In this document: piece by piece, positions 18,379 to 19,500 of the stretch
How the letters are laid out: each line of letters opens with the position of its first letter
Numbering within the stretch: position 1 is the stretch's first letter
DNA from: CAYWKU01 sp964459325
Lineage (GTDB): Bacteria; RBG-13-61-14; CAYWKU01
Reading direction: 5' to 3'
Length of the DNA: 19,500 nt
Assembly (NCBI GenBank): GCA_964459325.1
Contig: CAYWKU010000051.1
Coordinates: 1 to 19,500 of the forward strand
Notes under the pieces: model-generated
Seen by the model: only the letters and a program-made list of their open reading frames with translations
Told to the model about the DNA's origin: nothing
The model's database searches: none
Position numbers and translations under genes: made by a program

Positions 18379-18407
18379 ATTGTATCATAACCGGCGGTGA
18401 GCATCAA
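18379..18407 (-). promoter_or_regulatory. Promoter of hisS
   Basis: Read on the minus strand, TTGATG (18407-18402) and TACAAT (18384-18379) are separated by exactly 17 bases, a good sigma70-type promoter. Transcription would start about 18372, some 22 bases before the hisS ATG. The membrane-protein gene upstream has its own promoter, so hisS is probably transcribed independently. Confidence 0.65.
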
Positions 18408-18457
18408 TTGCGCCGGAAGGTTTACCGGTTACAATCAAAGCCCCCTTTTAAGGGTAG

Positions 18458-18567
18458 CACACCCTGACCGCAGGGTGGCTTATGGCATACGAAAATGCTC
18501 GGGATTGACTATCACCTTCCGGGTGATAACCGGGTTTCCGTGACCCCCCGGGAGCGGGCAGGGTGTG
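18458..18567. repeat. Diverged dispersed copy of the palindromic element
   Basis: This 110-base block matches the array elements at 15094 and 15246 in order and length. It opens CACACCCTGACCGCAGGGTG, continues GGCTTATGGC, has the conserved GGGTTTCCGTGA and CCCCGGGAGCGG, and closes GCAGGGTGTG. The outer arms pair with one mismatch in 14. The interior differs, with its own hairpins GCAT-ACGAAA-ATGC and TCACC-TTCCG-GGTGA, so folding seems retained while sequence drifts. It lies 51 bases upstream of the hisS -35 box. Confidence 0.75.
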
Positions 18568-18577
18568 TAAAAGCTAC

Positions 18578-18622
18578 GTTTCGTTTATCCGGGAATTTTG
18601 GGGTTGCAAACGAAACAACCCC
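18578..18622. repeat. Inverted repeats downstream of the membrane-protein gene
   Basis: GTTTCGTTT (18578-18586) pairs with AAACGAAAC (18608-18616), and the overlapping GGGGTTG (18600-18606) pairs with CAACCCC (18616-18622). The two hairpins exclude each other because they share base 18616 and interleave. The region follows the minus-strand membrane gene and might end its transcript, but no U-tract follows the stem on that strand. I see no gene between 18350 and 18682. Confidence 0.4.
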
Positions 18623-18682
18623 GGACGCCTGTATGGCCCCCGGGGCTGGTTATCCTGTTTGTCCTTTATTTCCGCTCTCTTA

Positions 18683-19270
18683 TCAGGTTACCTGAGAGGA
18701 AAAGTCCTGCCTGGCCATCCGTTTCCTGTCGGATGCGTTGAGTTTCAGGACGTAATATACGCCTCCGATGAAGATTGCGCCGATTATAATCATGGAAAGC
18801 AGAAACCATCCGCTTTCGAACCAGGTGGGCTGTTGGTTTATCCGGGAAGGCGGCACGTAGTCGTTGGCGACATGATATACCCTCCCGGCCAGACCGATGC
18901 TCAACAGGATAAGCGCAAGGGCTCCTCCGGCGAGGTACCAGTAGGCTTGCGATTTTTTGCCCAGCCTGATGCACAAGTAAGTTATGTGGAAACCGGCTAT
19001 CATCATGGGAATGTAAGCGAGCACCGCCAGGAACGTCCAGAGCTTGCTTTCGGAATGCGGCTCCACCAGGTAAAGCCAGCTCCACGCCGTCCATTTCCAT
19101 GCCAGGAACAGACCGATGGGGAAAAACAGCACTACCTGGAACACCAGCGCCCTGATGAAATAGGTGTTAATCATGGACTCCTCTTTCTCCAGCATGGGCG
19201 CAGCGCTGAGAGCGAAAATAACCCCTATTACGAAACTTATTAATAAATCCTGCGGTATTGTGGTAATCAC
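18683..19270 (-). CDS. Unrecognised five-helix integral membrane protein
   Basis: I do not recognise this 195-residue protein. Five hydrophobic segments are evident at about residues 9-26, 39-58, 77-101, 109-128 and 153-176, with a basic, polar C-terminal tail (KLNASDRKRMARQ) that should lie in the cytoplasm. Tryptophan- and tyrosine-rich stretches (WKWTAWSWLYLVE; YVPPSRINQQPTW) fall in two loops. The start is GTG at 19270, with GGAAAG as a plausible ribosome binding site 7 bases upstream and a very good promoter beyond. The next possible start, Met26, would remove the first helix. A plus-strand open frame covers the same bases, but the hydrophobic pattern and the promoter favour the minus strand. 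No conserved neighbour suggests a function. Confidence 0.78.
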   Translation of the reverse strand: MITTIPQDLLISFVIGVIFALSAAPMLEKEESMINTYFIRALVFQVVLFFPIGLFLAWKWTAWSWLYLVEPHSESKLWTFLAVLAYIPMMIAGFHITYLCIRLGKKSQAYWYLAGGALALILLSIGLAGRVYHVANDYVPPSRINQQPTWFESGWFLLSMIIIGAIFIGGVYYVLKLNASDRKRMARQDFSSQVT

Positions 19271-19331
19271 CCCCTTACTTTCCGGAATTGGGAAGGTTTA
19301 TAGTTTGGTTGACTGCATAACTTCCGTTTTC

Positions 19332-19360
19332 ATAGTAGACCTGAAGTGTCCCCATGTCAA
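19332..19360 (-). promoter_or_regulatory. Strong promoter of the membrane-protein gene
   Basis: Read on the minus strand, a consensus TTGACA (19360-19355) and TACTAT (19337-19332) are 17 bases apart. This is the best sigma70-type promoter in the window. The leader to the GTG would be about 55 bases. Confidence 0.7.
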
Positions 19361-19369
19361 GCCCTTTAA

Positions 19370-19398
19370 TTGACATCGGCCAAAATTTCGGCTAAATG
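19370..19398 (+). promoter_or_regulatory. Possible divergent promoter
   Basis: On the plus strand a consensus TTGACA (19370-19375) is followed 17 bases later by TAAATG (19393-19398), a weak -10. It lies back to back with the minus-strand -35 box: TGTCAA, 9 bases, TTGACA. If used, it would transcribe rightward through the inverted repeats and out of the window. Confidence 0.3.
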
Positions 19399-19406
19399 CC
19401 CTTTGA

Positions 19407-19481
19407 GGTTGATTATACATTTTTTGAAAGTGATTCAACATAATAATCAACCCTGTCCAATAAAAGTTTTTTATTTGGACA
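19407..19481. repeat. Two adjacent inverted repeats at the right edge
   Basis: GGTTGATTAT (19407-19416) pairs perfectly with ATAATCAACC (19443-19452), enclosing a smaller TTGAA/TTCAA pair. Immediately after it, TGTCCAATAAAA (19454-19465) pairs, with one unpaired base, with TTTTATTTGGACA ending at 19481. The DNA is AT-rich and no gene is visible from 19271 to 19500. These could be operator or leader structures of a gene beyond the window, or the end of a small mobile element. Confidence 0.45.
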
Positions 19482-19500
19482 GCATATGCCTGTTTCGGGC

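Noticed and set aside
18563..19243. 226-residue plus-strand open frame opposite the membrane-protein gene
   Set aside because: Its translation has no recognisable domain and is the antisense of five clear hydrophobic segments. It starts within the palindromic repeat element, whereas the minus strand has a consensus promoter.

Overview
The window looks like chromosomal backbone of a Gram-negative (diderm), probably uncultivated bacterium. The envelope evidence is an Omp85-family outer-membrane protein with its inner-membrane-anchored TamB-like partner. A run of exactly 100 N (15334-15433) inside a tandem repeat marks a scaffold join, so this is probably a draft or metagenome assembly. The split glycyl-tRNA synthetase genes followed by pyruvate phosphate dikinase, and a HisRS with a cysteine-rich insert, recall deltaproteobacterial-type lineages. 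The phylum cannot be settled by reading alone. Coding DNA is moderately GC-rich by eye; the last 200 bases are visibly AT-richer.

Layout. (1) 126-2190, plus strand: a MoxR-type AAA+ ATPase and a CoxE-like VWA protein, a probable chaperone/metal-insertion pair. (2) 2428-8218, plus: glyQ, glyS (GTG start directly against the glyQ stop) and ppdK with an unusual lysine-rich tail, closed by a clear terminator at 8247-8270. (3) 8411-14856, plus: a TamB-like protein and an Omp85 protein with seven recognisable POTRA repeats, translationally coupled by an ATGA overlap. Together they look like an envelope protein or lipid transport module. (4) 14857-15535: a gene-free stretch of inverted repeats and at least two tandem copies of a 111-nt palindromic element, interrupted by the N gap. 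(5) 15536-16982, plus: an HTH/coiled-coil protein and a secreted SNase-like protein that has lost its catalytic residues. (6) 16983-17077: a striking 20-bp-periodic palindrome between convergent genes. (7) 17078-19270, minus: hisS and an unrecognised membrane protein, each with a good sigma70-type promoter, separated by a diverged third copy of the palindromic element. (8) 19271-19500: promoters and inverted repeats.

Most genes are housekeeping (two aminoacyl-tRNA synthetases, central carbon metabolism, envelope biogenesis). The unusual content is in the intergenic DNA, where several distinct palindromic elements occur, one of them a dispersed and locally tandem family. It is also in the HTH/coiled-coil and pseudo-nuclease pair beside that array. 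I found no tRNA, rRNA, CRISPR array, transposase or phage gene.
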